DNA of 64,000 nucleotides from NCBI GenBank assembly GCA_020041925.1, contig CP083409.1; one strand, given 5' to 3'. The notes under the pieces are model-generated. The model saw only the letters and a list, made by a program, of their open reading frames with translations. It was not told where the DNA came from and did no database searches. Both the position numbers and the translations under genes were made by a program. Numbering within the stretch: the stretch's first letter is position 1; every line of letters starts with the position of its first letter. The stretch is from Faucicola osloensis_D. Its GTDB lineage: Bacteria > Pseudomonadota > Gammaproteobacteria > Pseudomonadales > Moraxellaceae. This document shows positions 44,328 through 53,432 of the stretch, one piece after another.

Positions 44328-44648
44328 TTATAAGCAATTTGCAGGTTTTGGCAACCCGGCAATGCGGTTAACATGGCGCGCGACAAGACCCGTGTTAAAC
44401 ATGGCTTGCAATTTGGCATTATCAATCGCCAATGAAGGCAATTGCTTGGATAAAAACTTGATTAAAGGACGGGTCGTTGGTGGATGGCTGTATAAATCAT
44501 AATATTGACGCACCGCATCTATGATTTGATAGTGCTCAGGAGTTAACGTGACATCCAGCGTGTTCGCTAATTGTTGCGCGATATCGGGTGTCCAGGTTTG
44601 ATGAGCTATCAAATGACCGTCTTGGTCAAGTTCGGGAAGTTGGGTCAT
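44328..44648 (-). CDS. tusE: Sulfurtransferase TusE (DsrC family)
   Basis: TusE accepts sulfur from the TusBCD complex and hands it to MnmA for 2-thiouridine at tRNA position 34. The 106-residue protein has the DsrC features DGHLIAHQTWTPDIAQQLA, YDLYSHPPTTRPLIKFL and the C-terminal IAGLPKPANCL with the invariant penultimate Cys. It is the last gene of tusD-tusC-tusE and has five bases between it and tusC. Confidence 0.93.
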   Translation of the reverse strand: MTQLPELDQDGHLIAHQTWTPDIAQQLANTLDVTLTPEHYQIIDAVRQYYDLYSHPPTTRPLIKFLSKQLPSLAIDNAKLQAMFNTGLVARHVNRIAGLPKPANCL

Positions 44649-44653
44649 AGTAT

Positions 44654-44986
44654 TTATAAGTCAAAAGTGGTATCAAAATGAGGCGCTGTGGTTGGCTGTA
44701 GCGATACTTGAGCACACCAATCAAAGTCTGCTGATAGGTTCGCTTGCCACCCTTTGAATCTATCAAAATCTGCTAGCGCCAGCCAAGCGGGCGGCATATC
44801 ATACATATCAAGGGATGCTAGCATATGGGCAAGCTTGCCTGTGGGCTTATTAAGTAGTAAGTTTAGCATGCCATGACCGATAGTCAGCTGAACTTGGTGA
44901 TCAAACGCCGCCAGCGCAAACGCCATCGATAAGGCTTCATGACAAAGCAAAAACGTGTCAGCGTGAATATTAATGATAATTTTCAT
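44654..44986 (-). CDS. tusC: TusC-like DsrE/DsrF-family sulfur relay protein
   Basis: The 110-residue protein has the DsrE/F layout: a first strand IIINIHADTFLL, then the helix ALSMAFALAAFDHQVQLTIG, and LASLDMYDMPPAWLAL. Position between tusD and tusE and resemblance to the YD(I/M) helix region point to TusC (DsrF) rather than TusB (DsrH). TusC is a structural subunit of the TusBCD sulfur carrier without a catalytic Cys. Similarity is low enough that the TusC/TusB choice is not certain. Confidence 0.7.
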   Translation of the reverse strand: MKIIINIHADTFLLCHEALSMAFALAAFDHQVQLTIGHGMLNLLLNKPTGKLAHMLASLDMYDMPPAWLALADFDRFKGWQANLSADFDWCAQVSLQPTTAPHFDTTFDL

Positions 44987-45016
44987 AGTAAATCGCTATC
45001 GCTAAACCCATCCCAA

Positions 45017-45493
45017 TTAAAACTGATAAACCGTTTTTGCACTGTGCAGATGCATGGCTAATTCACCCAAACCGACTAATTCAAAGCCATCTGCCAAATT
45101 GTCACCTTGTAGCTGATGTCTAGTCGCATTGTCAGCATCTGTCACCCCGCGAGCCAAAGCGGCACTCACACATACTTGAATGGTTAAACCATGACTCATA
45201 GCAAAGTGTTGCCAGTTTTTTGCCATATTTTCGATATCATCTGGCAGCCAAATTAATCGGTTGGCCAACATCACCGCATCACTATATAAGAAAATTTTAA
45301 AATCGGTAGTAGTCAACGGGTTTTGCTCAACGGTTGTTTTACTATCGTTTGCCCATAGCGATTGGGCACATTCAAGCGCTTGTTTGGTGAGCGGATGACT
45401 AGGCGCATGTGTCATTAGCATCACAATCGGTGTATCCAACGTCGAAGTATTTGGCATAGCGGTATTATTCGATGTATTTATCAAATCAGTCAT
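45017..45493 (-). CDS. tusD: Sulfurtransferase TusD (DsrE family)
   Basis: TusD accepts persulfide sulfur from TusA on its conserved Cys, visible here in LTIQVCVSAALARGVTD. The 158-residue protein is longer than the usual ~130. The first 22 residues (MTDLINTSNNTAMPNTSTLD) precede the normal first strand PIVMLMTHAPSH, so the true start may be the inner Met at residue 13. It is first in tusD-tusC-tusE. No tusB gene lies between tusC and tusE, where it is found in E. coli. Confidence 0.88.
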   Translation of the reverse strand: MTDLINTSNNTAMPNTSTLDTPIVMLMTHAPSHPLTKQALECAQSLWANDSKTTVEQNPLTTTDFKIFLYSDAVMLANRLIWLPDDIENMAKNWQHFAMSHGLTIQVCVSAALARGVTDADNATRHQLQGDNLADGFELVGLGELAMHLHSAKTVYQF

Positions 45494-45565
45494 TTAACCA
45501 TCTATAAGGCATTAATCTATAAAGCTGCAATATGCTCGCTATTTTAGCAAAATCGACCCCTATTT

Positions 45566-45609
45566 GCGATACTTGTAATAGCGGCGATAGTAGCGATACT
45601 TGTAATAGC
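45566..45609. repeat. 17-bp direct repeat, 27-bp period
   Basis: GCGATACTTGTAATAGC occurs twice without mismatch (45566-45582 and 45593-45609) in the divergent spacer between tusD and the glycosyltransferase gene. It could be a pair of binding sites or a small duplication. Confidence 0.7.
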
Positions 45610-45761
45610 TGCGGTGCAATTGTCATCAAACTGTTATCAAATTGACATGAGGTTGTCAATGGCGGCTTATAAGCTTAACCCATACAAAGGATTGATTTAA
45701 TTTACCGAAACGGCTTTTGTAGTCAAATAAAGCAGTCGGTTGTAATGGTTGATAACATACT

Positions 45762-47264
45762 ATGAGCGACAACACTGTAAACACTAATTTGTACCAGGCT
45801 TCGTCTGACACTCAGACGACGTCAGGCAATCAACAGAGCCCCTCAACTCAAGTTGCAGGCACGCCTTTTCATGACAATAGGCCATCACTGCATATCGCTT
45901 TGGTGACTGAAACGTGGTTGCCCGATATCAATGGGGTAGCTTCAAGCGTTTATCAAATCATGCGCGAACTCAAATCGATGGGGCATCGCATCACTTTGAT
46001 TCGCCCCAAACAAAGCGATGAAGTCGAACAACATACCCTAACGACAGGGCTTAACACCGCGGCTGTTACCACTGATTTACAAGTGCCAAGTTTGCCCATT
46101 CCCTATTACCCGCATCTGCGCATGGGGCTACCTTGTTACCGATTTTTAACCAAGCAGCTGCGCAAGCTTCGTCCTGATATCGTGCATATCGTAACGGAAG
46201 GTCCTTTGGGGCTTGCGGCGTTGATTGCTGGCAAACAGCAAAGCATTAAAGTCTCTTCAGGTTATCACACCGCGTTCCATGATTTTAGCCGATACTTTGG
46301 TTGGAAAGTTGTCTCAGTGCCTTTGCTTGCGTATATGAAGCGTTTTCATAACCAGTGCAATGCTACGTGTATTCCAAGCCAGACCACCCAACATCAGCTC
46401 GCTGAATTTGGTTTCAAGCATTTGTACCAAGTCGGTCGTGGCGTTGATACAGCGCGCTATGCACCGAGCAAACGTAGCCAAGCATTACGGCAAAGCTGGG
46501 GTGTGGGCGAGGGTACCACAGTGTTAATGTGTGTGAGCCGTATTTCCCCTGAAAAAGGTATGGATACCGTCATTAAAAGCTTCAAAGCGCTACAATTACA
46601 GCAGCTGCATCGTCATGTCAAATTAGTGATTGTCGGTGATGGACCATACAAAGAAGCGCTCGTTAAACGGCATGCCAATGATACAAGCATTATTTTTGCA
46701 GGCTTTAAAACAGGTGAGGCGCTGGCAAGTTATTATGCCAGTGCCGATGCTTTTGTATTTGCTAGTCAAGTGGAAACTTTCGGTAATGTCGTCACCGAAG
46801 CGATGGCATCGGGGTTACCAATTTTTGCCTATCATGACGCGGCTGCGGCGCTGTTGGTGGATGATAGTTGTGGTAAAACCGTACCGCTTGGGCAAGAACA
46901 ACGCTTTGTAGAGATGATCAGTGAATTGCCTAAACAACAACAGCTTGATCAGATGCGACTAGCTGCACGACACAAGGTGGCCGCTTTTTCTTGGCAAAAA
47001 CCTGCCCAAGAAATGTTGACCATGTTTTATGAAGTGCTATCAATCCAGACCAATCCCCTAACAGCCAGCACAGTGACGCCAGCCATTTTGCCTTCTCAAG
47101 CACTCGCTCAACATCCGCTAGCGGATTCAACAATCGCCCCGACACCTCAGCCAGTTCCGCCGACTGTCGGGGCAAAAAAACAACCACGATATAGACATTC
47201 ACCCCAAAATAGTCACCCAAGCCAAAGACCCGCTGAATCTGCCGCGTTTTTTTCCAAAACGTGA
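45762..47264 (+). CDS. GT4-family glycosyltransferase (MgtA/SQD2-like)
   Basis: The 500-residue protein has a GT-B fold of glycosyltransferase family 4. The acceptor half begins HIALVTETWLPDINGVASSVYQ and contains the GYHTAFHDF stretch; the donor half shows CVSRISPEKGMDTVI, VIVGDGPYKEAL and FASQVETFGNVVTEAMASGLP with the EX7E catalytic residues. Such proteins glycosylate lipids (diacylglycerol, phosphatidylinositol). An N-terminal stretch of about 40 and a C-terminal tail of about 65 residues are Pro/Ser/Thr-rich and non-conserved. The PAP2 phosphatase 30 bases downstream suggests a joint role in membrane-lipid metabolism; the actual substrate is unknown. Confidence 0.87.
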   Translation: MSDNTVNTNLYQASSDTQTTSGNQQSPSTQVAGTPFHDNRPSLHIALVTETWLPDINGVASSVYQIMRELKSMGHRITLIRPKQSDEVEQHTLTTGLNTAAVTTDLQVPSLPIPYYPHLRMGLPCYRFLTKQLRKLRPDIVHIVTEGPLGLAALIAGKQQSIKVSSGYHTAFHDFSRYFGWKVVSVPLLAYMKRFHNQCNATCIPSQTTQHQLAEFGFKHLYQVGRGVDTARYAPSKRSQALRQSWGVGEGTTVLMCVSRISPEKGMDTVIKSFKALQLQQLHRHVKLVIVGDGPYKEALVKRHANDTSIIFAGFKTGEALASYYASADAFVFASQVETFGNVVTEAMASGLPIFAYHDAAAALLVDDSCGKTVPLGQEQRFVEMISELPKQQQLDQMRLAARHKVAAFSWQKPAQEMLTMFYEVLSIQTNPLTASTVTPAILPSQALAQHPLADSTIAPTPQPVPPTVGAKKQPRYRHSPQNSHPSQRPAESAAFFSKT

Positions 47265-47294
47265 TGTTCAAATAGGCAAAAAAAGGATGGCGCC

Positions 47295-47987
47295 ATGAAT
47301 CAATCCATGAATCAACCCATAAAAAAATCCAAACTGTCACTTGCCAATTCAGAATTCACCTGTACCTCTGTCGAAAACTTACCCAATTTAATGCGCAATT
47401 ATTATCAGTTTTTGTACAGTAAACCTAAACTATATCATTTGCAAAAGCGCGTGCTGCAGTGGGATACTCGCTTATGTTTACGGGTAAATTTACTGTCACA
47501 ATTGAAGTTTTTTGCGCAGTTTTTCAAAACCATCAGCCGCTTAGGCGATGGTTGGTTTTGGGCGGTATCGACGGTAGTGATGTTGGTGGTGTTACTATCG
47601 CAAGGACTGGTCGCTAGTATCGTCGCTATTAAAGTGTGTGCGGTATTACTCAGCAGTTTTTGTGGTTATTTGCTGTATAAGTATCTAAAAGTGCATACAG
47701 TACGTCCACGCCCTTACCAAGTACACCAAACCATTACTTTAGGCGAACGACCTTTAGATGTATTTAGTTTTCCATCAGGGCATACACTGCAAGCGGTATT
47801 GTTTACCACCATGATAGGTCATCAACTGCCGATGCTGTTATGGGTGTTGCTGCCATTTACGATGCTGGTGGCATTATCGCGCTTGGTGCTAGGGTTACAT
47901 TATCCCACCGATGTGTTGGTGGGGGCAGGCATTGGCGCAACATTTGCAACCCTCGGTAGTAAAGTGAGTGATTACTTGGTTGCGTAA
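47295..47987 (+). CDS. PAP2-family membrane phosphatase
   Basis: The 230-residue integral membrane protein has the three PAP2 motifs: KVHTVRPRPY, FPSGHTL with the proton-donor His, and SRLVLGLHYPTD with the nucleophile His. Such enzymes dephosphorylate phosphatidate, phosphatidylglycerophosphate or undecaprenyl pyrophosphate on the outer face of the inner membrane. The first 75 residues are polar and precede the membrane part. It probably forms a unit with the glycosyltransferase and converges with truC. Confidence 0.88.
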   Translation: MNQSMNQPIKKSKLSLANSEFTCTSVENLPNLMRNYYQFLYSKPKLYHLQKRVLQWDTRLCLRVNLLSQLKFFAQFFKTISRLGDGWFWAVSTVVMLVVLLSQGLVASIVAIKVCAVLLSSFCGYLLYKYLKVHTVRPRPYQVHQTITLGERPLDVFSFPSGHTLQAVLFTTMIGHQLPMLLWVLLPFTMLVALSRLVLGLHYPTDVLVGAGIGATFATLGSKVSDYLVA

Positions 47988-48019
47988 AGAATGTCGCCAA
48001 ATAATGATATCGTTCACTA

Positions 48020-48820
48020 TTAAGGCAATTGAAAGCCAAACTGCGCACACATCGTTAACCAATCTGTATCCACAGGCGCAGTGATATCAACACGCTGATT
48101 GTCGGTCAGTCTATTAAAAGCCAAGGTATAGGCATGTAACATCAAGCGATGCACGCCGATATGTTGACGGATAGCGCGATTTTGGTGATGATCGCCATAG
48201 CTGGTATCGCCAATAATCGGGTGAAAAACATGCTTCATGTGGCGACGTAGTTGGTGTTTTCGTCCGGTAATGGGCGTCAATCTAGCCAGACTAAAGCGTG
48301 AAGTGGGATAGCGTGCGCGCGCTTGAAACGGCTGCTCAGTTGTTGCCAAGCATTGCCAGTGCGTTTGCGCAGGTTGCAGTAAAGTTAATTCAGTAGGGCT
48401 GCTAAGGGATTCAGCAAACATTTCTGTCGAACTAAGCTTTCTTTGTTGTAGCGCCTGCAAACTTGGTTTATCGCCAATTTTATCCAAAATTTGTGTGAGT
48501 GGGTAATCAATCAGCCCTGACGTCTGCCCATCGACTGTCAAATATCCGCGCACGATGGCTAAGTAAGATTTTTGCACTTGCCTGTTTTCAAATTGCTCAC
48601 ACAGTTGCCGCGCTGATTCGCTCGATAAAGCAAACAGTAACACCCCTGACGTCGGCCGGTCTAAGCGATGAATCGGATAAACATATTGAGCCAATTGATC
48701 GCGCAGAGTCTGCATCACAAACTCGGTTTCATGACGGTCAAGCCAGCTTCGATGGACGAGCATACCCGCAGGCTTATTGACTGCCACACAGTGTTCATCT
48801 TGATATAAAATTTCTAACAT
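48020..48820 (-). CDS. truC: tRNA pseudouridine(65) synthase TruC
   Basis: The 266-residue protein belongs to the RluA family. The catalytic Asp is in the motif IHRLDRPTSGVLLFAL, the N-terminus LEILYQDEHCVAVNKPAGMLVHRS matches TruC, and PITGRKHQLRRHMKHVFHPIIGD is the conserved C-terminal region. TruC makes pseudouridine at position 65 in the acceptor arm of two tRNAs. A poorly conserved insert of about 30 residues (120-160) makes it slightly longer than usual. Confidence 0.88.
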   Translation of the reverse strand: MLEILYQDEHCVAVNKPAGMLVHRSWLDRHETEFVMQTLRDQLAQYVYPIHRLDRPTSGVLLFALSSESARQLCEQFENRQVQKSYLAIVRGYLTVDGQTSGLIDYPLTQILDKIGDKPSLQALQQRKLSSTEMFAESLSSPTELTLLQPAQTHWQCLATTEQPFQARARYPTSRFSLARLTPITGRKHQLRRHMKHVFHPIIGDTSYGDHHQNRAIRQHIGVHRLMLHAYTLAFNRLTDNQRVDITAPVDTDWLTMCAQFGFQLP

Positions 48821-48846
48821 AGGGTTTCCCCAAAAGCCACAGACAT

Positions 48847-48876
48847 AAAAAAGGTCAGAATCGTATCTGACCTTTT
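48847..48876 (-). terminator. Rho-independent terminator of the PuuP-like permease gene
   Basis: An 11-bp stem (AAAAGGTCAGA and TCTGACCTTTT) with a T-run on the minus strand, just behind the permease stop codon. Confidence 0.85.
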
Positions 48877-48890
48877 CACCACGTTAACCA

Positions 48891-50279
48891 TTATTCATGT
48901 TCGTTGTGCATCGGTGGGTGACGCTTAAAGCCACCGGTTTTAAACGCCAAGTAGATGATACCGATTACTGCCCAGCCTAAACCCATTTTGATGGCGATAG
49001 GCTCACTTTCTTTCCACATCAGCGCCACACTGATAAAGCCAAGCAGCGGCACAATCAAATACATAAATAAATCATAGGCACTGTGGTAGCGTTTTTCACG
49101 GATAATATAGGTCGCAATCACGGATAAATTAACAAAACTAAACGCCGTCAATGCCCCAAAACTAATCAAATGCGCGATGACATCAAACTCAATAAAACCT
49201 GCAGTTAACGCAATCACACCCGCGATATAGATATTGTAGGTTGGGGTCAAGTATTTTGGATGAATATGACCAAAAATACGTTTATTAATGACCCCATCAC
49301 GCCCCATCACATACATCAAACGAGAGACACCGGCATGCGCAGAAATACCTGACGCCATCACCGTAACAATTGCAAAGCCCAGTACGGCAGCTTGAAACGC
49401 AGAACCACCGACCAACATCAAAATATCTGGCTGGGTAGCAGCCACATCTGGGAAATATTTATCAGGGGGTTGTGGGAAATAAATCTGCATAAAGTAAGTG
49501 CTAATGATAAACACAATACCTGCAATCAATGCGGTCAAGAAAATTGCTTTTGGTAGGGTTTTTTGCACATCTTTGGTTTCTTCCGCCAATGAGCTGAGTG
49601 AGTCAAAGCCTGTGAAAGAGAAACATAAAATCGTTGCACCACTGATAAGTGCCGTCATGTTGGCCATATCACTCCAAAACGGCTTTAAGCTCCATAATTG
49701 GTAAGCTGCATCATTGATAGTGCCATCCGCATTGGTGCCCGCCATCAATTTGCTATACACCAACCACGTAAATACACCGATAATCAATAGCTGAATAAAC
49801 ACAATCCAACTATTAAAATAAGCCACGACTTTGGAGCCATGCACATTAATCCAGGTCATAAATCCCGTCAGAATAAATACCCAAATCCATTTGTTGACAT
49901 CAGGGAACAGTGCTTCAAGATAAATCACCGCTAGGATAATATTCACCAAAGGTGACAATAAATAATCCAACCAAGAAGACCAACCCACCATAAACCCGAC
50001 ATTGGGATGAATCGATTTTTGCGCATAGGTATATGCCGAGCCTGCCGAAGGATAACGACGAATCATGCTACCGTAACTTAGCGAGGTAAGCAAAATAGCG
50101 ATCAATGCAATAATATAAGATGTTGGAACGTGCTGATGACTGGCTTCAGAAACCAAGCCGAAGGTATCAAATACGGTCATGGGCTGAATATACGCCAAAC
50201 CAATAATGATAATGTGCCAGAGTGCTAATTGACGTTGCAATTTAGCGGGCGAATTAGTCGCAGTGGTGGTATTGTTCAA
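48891..50279 (-). CDS. puuP: APC-superfamily permease, PuuP-like putrescine importer
   Basis: The 462-residue membrane protein has 12 likely helices. Similarity to E. coli PuuP as I recall it is extended: GLAYIQPMTVFDTFGLVSE, AGSAYTYAQKSIHPNVGFMV, ATILCFSFTGFDSLSSLAEE, LPKAIFLTALIAG and VSRLMYVMGRDGVI. PuuP imports putrescine with protons to start its breakdown to GABA. No other puu gene is near, so the substrate could be another amine or amino acid. It is a single-gene unit with its own terminator. Confidence 0.8.
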   Translation of the reverse strand: MNNTTTATNSPAKLQRQLALWHIIIIGLAYIQPMTVFDTFGLVSEASHQHVPTSYIIALIAILLTSLSYGSMIRRYPSAGSAYTYAQKSIHPNVGFMVGWSSWLDYLLSPLVNIILAVIYLEALFPDVNKWIWVFILTGFMTWINVHGSKVVAYFNSWIVFIQLLIIGVFTWLVYSKLMAGTNADGTINDAAYQLWSLKPFWSDMANMTALISGATILCFSFTGFDSLSSLAEETKDVQKTLPKAIFLTALIAGIVFIISTYFMQIYFPQPPDKYFPDVAATQPDILMLVGGSAFQAAVLGFAIVTVMASGISAHAGVSRLMYVMGRDGVINKRIFGHIHPKYLTPTYNIYIAGVIALTAGFIEFDVIAHLISFGALTAFSFVNLSVIATYIIREKRYHSAYDLFMYLIVPLLGFISVALMWKESEPIAIKMGLGWAVIGIIYLAFKTGGFKRHPPMHNEHE

Positions 50280-50454
50280 AGTTACCTTTCTCCTATACCC
50301 AGTGGTGTTAAAAACAGTCAGCTATCAAAAGACAAATGGGCGCTGTTTTTAGCCAGTTGAGAGTAGATTAATGCAGAGCATTTAATCCATGAAAAAAAAG
50401 AGCCTATTATAAACAAAAACTAAGAATAAACTATTAACAATTAAAAAATCCTGT

Positions 50455-50492
50455 TAAAAAAATCATGCATGGATTGTTTTATGCATGATTTT
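50455..50492 (-). terminator. Rho-independent terminator of the Smr-domain gene
   Basis: A 12-bp perfect stem (AAAATCATGCAT and ATGCATGATTTT, ten-base loop) ends on the minus strand in seven T. Confidence 0.85.
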
Positions 50493-50530
50493 GTAAAATT
50501 TAACCTATAGTCAAAATAGCAGTACAATGG

Positions 50531-51256
50531 TTATTGGTCGCGATTGGCTTTTTCACGTTTTTTGAGTAACACCAACACTGCACCATTGCCACCTTGAGCC
50601 GCAGGCGCTGAGCAAAAAGCAAGCACTTCAGGAATCTGACGCAACCAGCCATTGACGCAAGTTTTTAAGATACTATCAATGCCTTTGCCATGAATGATTT
50701 TCACGCAATTTTCATTGTTTTTTTGAGCCTGCAAAATCAACTGACTCATGGCTTCACGCGACTCTTCAATGGTAGCACCATGTAAATCTACAGCGTCATA
50801 CCAGCGAATCTTGCCTTGTTTGAGCTCATTAAACACTTTGTTTTGTAGCGTTGCGGTTTTATAACTTAAATAAGCATCGCCAGAGACGGGGTTGAGCAGC
50901 GCTTGCATATCAGACAATACATGCCCGCTATCATCGTCACCACCGACTGCCGCCGCGCGTTTGGCTAGCGTCGTTGCATCAAGCTTATTGCCAGCGTTAT
51001 TTTTATCCGCCAAGTTTTTATCTTTGATTGGCTGCACGCCTGACATGGCTTGCATAAATAATAATTTATCATCATCAAGATGTTCGCTATTATATTTTTT
51101 AACTTGTTTGGCGACTTGTTGCTTGCTCAATAAACCCACGGTTTCAGTCGGTTTGCCGTTTTCATCGGTCTCTTTGGTTTGGCTGTGCCCTTTACTCAGT
51201 TCGGTTTTAAGCTGCTTTAACTGCTCTTGCATTTCTTTTGAAAATAAATTTGCCAT
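50531..51256 (-). CDS. Smr-domain protein (SmrA-like putative nuclease)
   Basis: The 241-residue protein has a polar, charged N-terminal half and a C-terminal Smr domain (about 150-235) with VDLHGATIEESREAM and the KIIHGKG loop, the conserved DLHG and HGKG motifs. Smr domains nick DNA or cleave RNA; stand-alone SmrA/SmrB proteins in gammaproteobacteria include SmrB, which cuts mRNA at collided ribosomes. Whether this one is SmrA or SmrB is uncertain, but the long N-terminal part resembles both. It is monocistronic, behind the trpGDC terminator. Confidence 0.85.
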   Translation of the reverse strand: MANLFSKEMQEQLKQLKTELSKGHSQTKETDENGKPTETVGLLSKQQVAKQVKKYNSEHLDDDKLLFMQAMSGVQPIKDKNLADKNNAGNKLDATTLAKRAAAVGGDDDSGHVLSDMQALLNPVSGDAYLSYKTATLQNKVFNELKQGKIRWYDAVDLHGATIEESREAMSQLILQAQKNNENCVKIIHGKGIDSILKTCVNGWLRQIPEVLAFCSAPAAQGGNGAVLVLLKKREKANRDQ

Positions 51257-51280
51257 ACAATAACTCTATAAATCGGTATA

Positions 51281-51312
51281 AAAAATAGGGCGTTTATCGA
51301 TGAAACGCCCTA
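51281..51312 (-). terminator. Rho-independent terminator of trpGDC
   Basis: A 10-bp perfect stem (TAGGGCGTTT and AAACGCCCTA) with a T-rich tail on the minus strand, 26 bases after the trpC stop codon. Confidence 0.88.
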
Positions 51313-51337
51313 ACATCAATTATTTAACTTGGCTATT

Positions 51338-52159
51338 TTACGCATTTTGTTGTGATTGTGCCAATAACTTTGCTAATGCCGCGCCTGCATCGCCTGTTTT
51401 CATAAACTGTTCACCAATCAAAAACGCATGGATGTCATGGTCGAGCATCAATTTTACATCCTCTGCCGAATGAATCCCGCTTTCTGTCACCAATAAGCTA
51501 TCTTGTGGAAACAGTGTTTTTAGGCGTAGGGTAGTGTCCAAACTCACATCAAAGTTATGTAGATTGCGATTATTAACCCCATACACGTTTTGGCGATGGG
51601 CGGGCAAGCGTAACGCGCGTTCGACTTCTATTTCATCATGGCACTCAATGAGCACACTCATGCCAAGTTTTAACGCCAATTCATGCAGCTCAGCGGCTTG
51701 CGCATCCGATAAACACGCCATAATCAGCAAAATACAATCTGCCCCAAGCGCACGTGATTGCAAAATGTGATACGGCTCAATCATAAAATCTTTGCGTAGC
51801 ACAGGTAGGCTGACCGCTTGGCGCACTTGCAATAAATACGCATCCGAGCCTTGGAAGTAGTCGGTATCCGTCAATACCGATAAACAAGCGGCACCCGCTT
51901 GTTCATAGCCGACTGCGGTGGCGACAGCATCGAAATTAGGGGCAATGATGCCTTTGGATGGCGAGGCTTTTTTGACTTCCGCAATGACACGGATACCCGC
52001 TTTGCGCAAACTGCCGGCAAAATCACGGATGTCATCGCGGTTCGTTGCGGCAATTTGCTCAAGGTCGTGCCAAGATTGTTGTTGTTTGGCTCTGACCAGT
52101 TCTTGACGTTTGGTGTCGATAATTTTTTGTAATACCGAGGGGACTGCTTGATGAGGCAT
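51338..52159 (-). CDS. trpC: Indole-3-glycerol phosphate synthase
   Basis: TrpC closes the ring of CdRP to indole-3-glycerol phosphate in tryptophan synthesis. The 273-residue single-domain barrel (no TrpF fusion) shows VIAEVKKASPSKGII with the catalytic Lys, SVLTDTDYFQGS, VLRKDFMIEPYHI, YGVNNRNLHNFDVSL, LVTESGIHSAEDV and FLIGEQFMK. It is the last gene of trpG-trpD-trpC, 15 bases after trpD. Confidence 0.97.
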   Translation of the reverse strand: MPHQAVPSVLQKIIDTKRQELVRAKQQQSWHDLEQIAATNRDDIRDFAGSLRKAGIRVIAEVKKASPSKGIIAPNFDAVATAVGYEQAGAACLSVLTDTDYFQGSDAYLLQVRQAVSLPVLRKDFMIEPYHILQSRALGADCILLIMACLSDAQAAELHELALKLGMSVLIECHDEIEVERALRLPAHRQNVYGVNNRNLHNFDVSLDTTLRLKTLFPQDSLLVTESGIHSAEDVKLMLDHDIHAFLIGEQFMKTGDAGAALAKLLAQSQQNA

Positions 52160-52174
52160 GGTTTTTCCAAAAAT

Positions 52175-53305
52175 TTAATGAGAGGTGAATTGCTGAGTAA
52201 AGCTTGCTAATGCTGCCATTTTTTGCAAGGCTTTGCCACTGCTGATGATATCTTGTGCTATGGCTACGCCTTGTTTTATGGTATCTGCTTTACCTGCTAC
52301 ATAGATGGTCGCACCGGCGTTCAAGGCAATCATATCCGCTGCTTTTTTGGCGATGGGGGTTTTATTAGGATTGTTAGCCAGTGCTTCGCGGATGAGCGCT
52401 AGGCTTTGTGCGGGACTGTCAATGATTAAGCCTTTGAGCGTTTGCGATTCGATACCAACATCTTCAGGTTCGATATCATACACGCTGACTTTGCCACCTT
52501 TAAGTTCAGCCACGTGGGTATAAGTCGCCAGTGAGATTTCATCAAGATTATCCACTGAGCCGACGACTAGCACATGCTCGGCGCCAAGGTTTTTGAACAC
52601 ATTGGCAAGCGGTTCGCACAGCGAAGGATTAAATACCCCAATCATGGCATTTTTGACGCCCGCAGGGTTGGTCAAAGGTCCCAAAATATTAAACACCGTG
52701 CGCGTTTTTAGGGTACGGCGAATGGGCATGGCGTGTTTCATTGCCACATGGTGATTGGGCGCAAACAAAAAACCAATACCATGGGTTTTAATCGACTGGG
52801 TAATCTGCTCGGTATTTAACGCCAAATTAATACCCGCTTGCTGCAGCAAATCGGAACTGCCCGATTTGCCGGAAACGCCGCCATTACCATGCTTGGCGAC
52901 ATGACAGCCGGCAACCGCTGCGACCATGGTAGCGGCGGTAGATACATTAAACAAATTCGCGCCATCGCCCCCCGTACCCACAATATCGACGACATGGGGT
53001 ACATCCGACAAATCCACTTTAATCGCCAGCTCCCGCATTACTTGGGCGGCGGCGGTGATTTCTTCGATGCTTTCACCTTTCATACGTAGCGCGGTGAGCA
53101 GCGCGCCCATCATGGCATCAGGGCATTGACCTTGCATGATGGCTAGCATGACGCCGCGCATTTCTGCATAGGTCAGGTCAATGGTATTGATGGCGCGATC
53201 CAGCGCGGTGGTAAGCAGTAGTTGGGTTTGCTCTGGGGTTAATGGTTGATTGTTTTCAATAGCCGTGGTAATGTCACCAAGATAAGGCGTTACAGTATGG
53301 GTCAT
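52175..53305 (-). CDS. trpD: Anthranilate phosphoribosyltransferase
   Basis: TrpD joins anthranilate to PRPP. The 376-residue protein carries the PRPP loop VDIVGTGGDGANLFNVSTAA, the KHGNGGVSGKSGSSDLL motif, the anthranilate-binding HAMPIRRTLKTRTVFNILGPLTNP and VVGSVDNLDEISL. It is not fused to TrpG, unlike in E. coli. It lies 127 bases after trpG. Confidence 0.97.
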   Translation of the reverse strand: MTHTVTPYLGDITTAIENNQPLTPEQTQLLLTTALDRAINTIDLTYAEMRGVMLAIMQGQCPDAMMGALLTALRMKGESIEEITAAAQVMRELAIKVDLSDVPHVVDIVGTGGDGANLFNVSTAATMVAAVAGCHVAKHGNGGVSGKSGSSDLLQQAGINLALNTEQITQSIKTHGIGFLFAPNHHVAMKHAMPIRRTLKTRTVFNILGPLTNPAGVKNAMIGVFNPSLCEPLANVFKNLGAEHVLVVGSVDNLDEISLATYTHVAELKGGKVSVYDIEPEDVGIESQTLKGLIIDSPAQSLALIREALANNPNKTPIAKKAADMIALNAGATIYVAGKADTIKQGVAIAQDIISSGKALQKMAALASFTQQFTSH

Positions 53306-53432
53306 GTCAGTCTCGTATGAGTTTTATGGCTTACACTTTATATATCATTGTACTAGTATACTATAACAAAGCCGAACTTTAAAGCCAAGTTTTAAAGCCA
53401 AACTTTAACCCGCAAAACTCAATTATCCCAGT

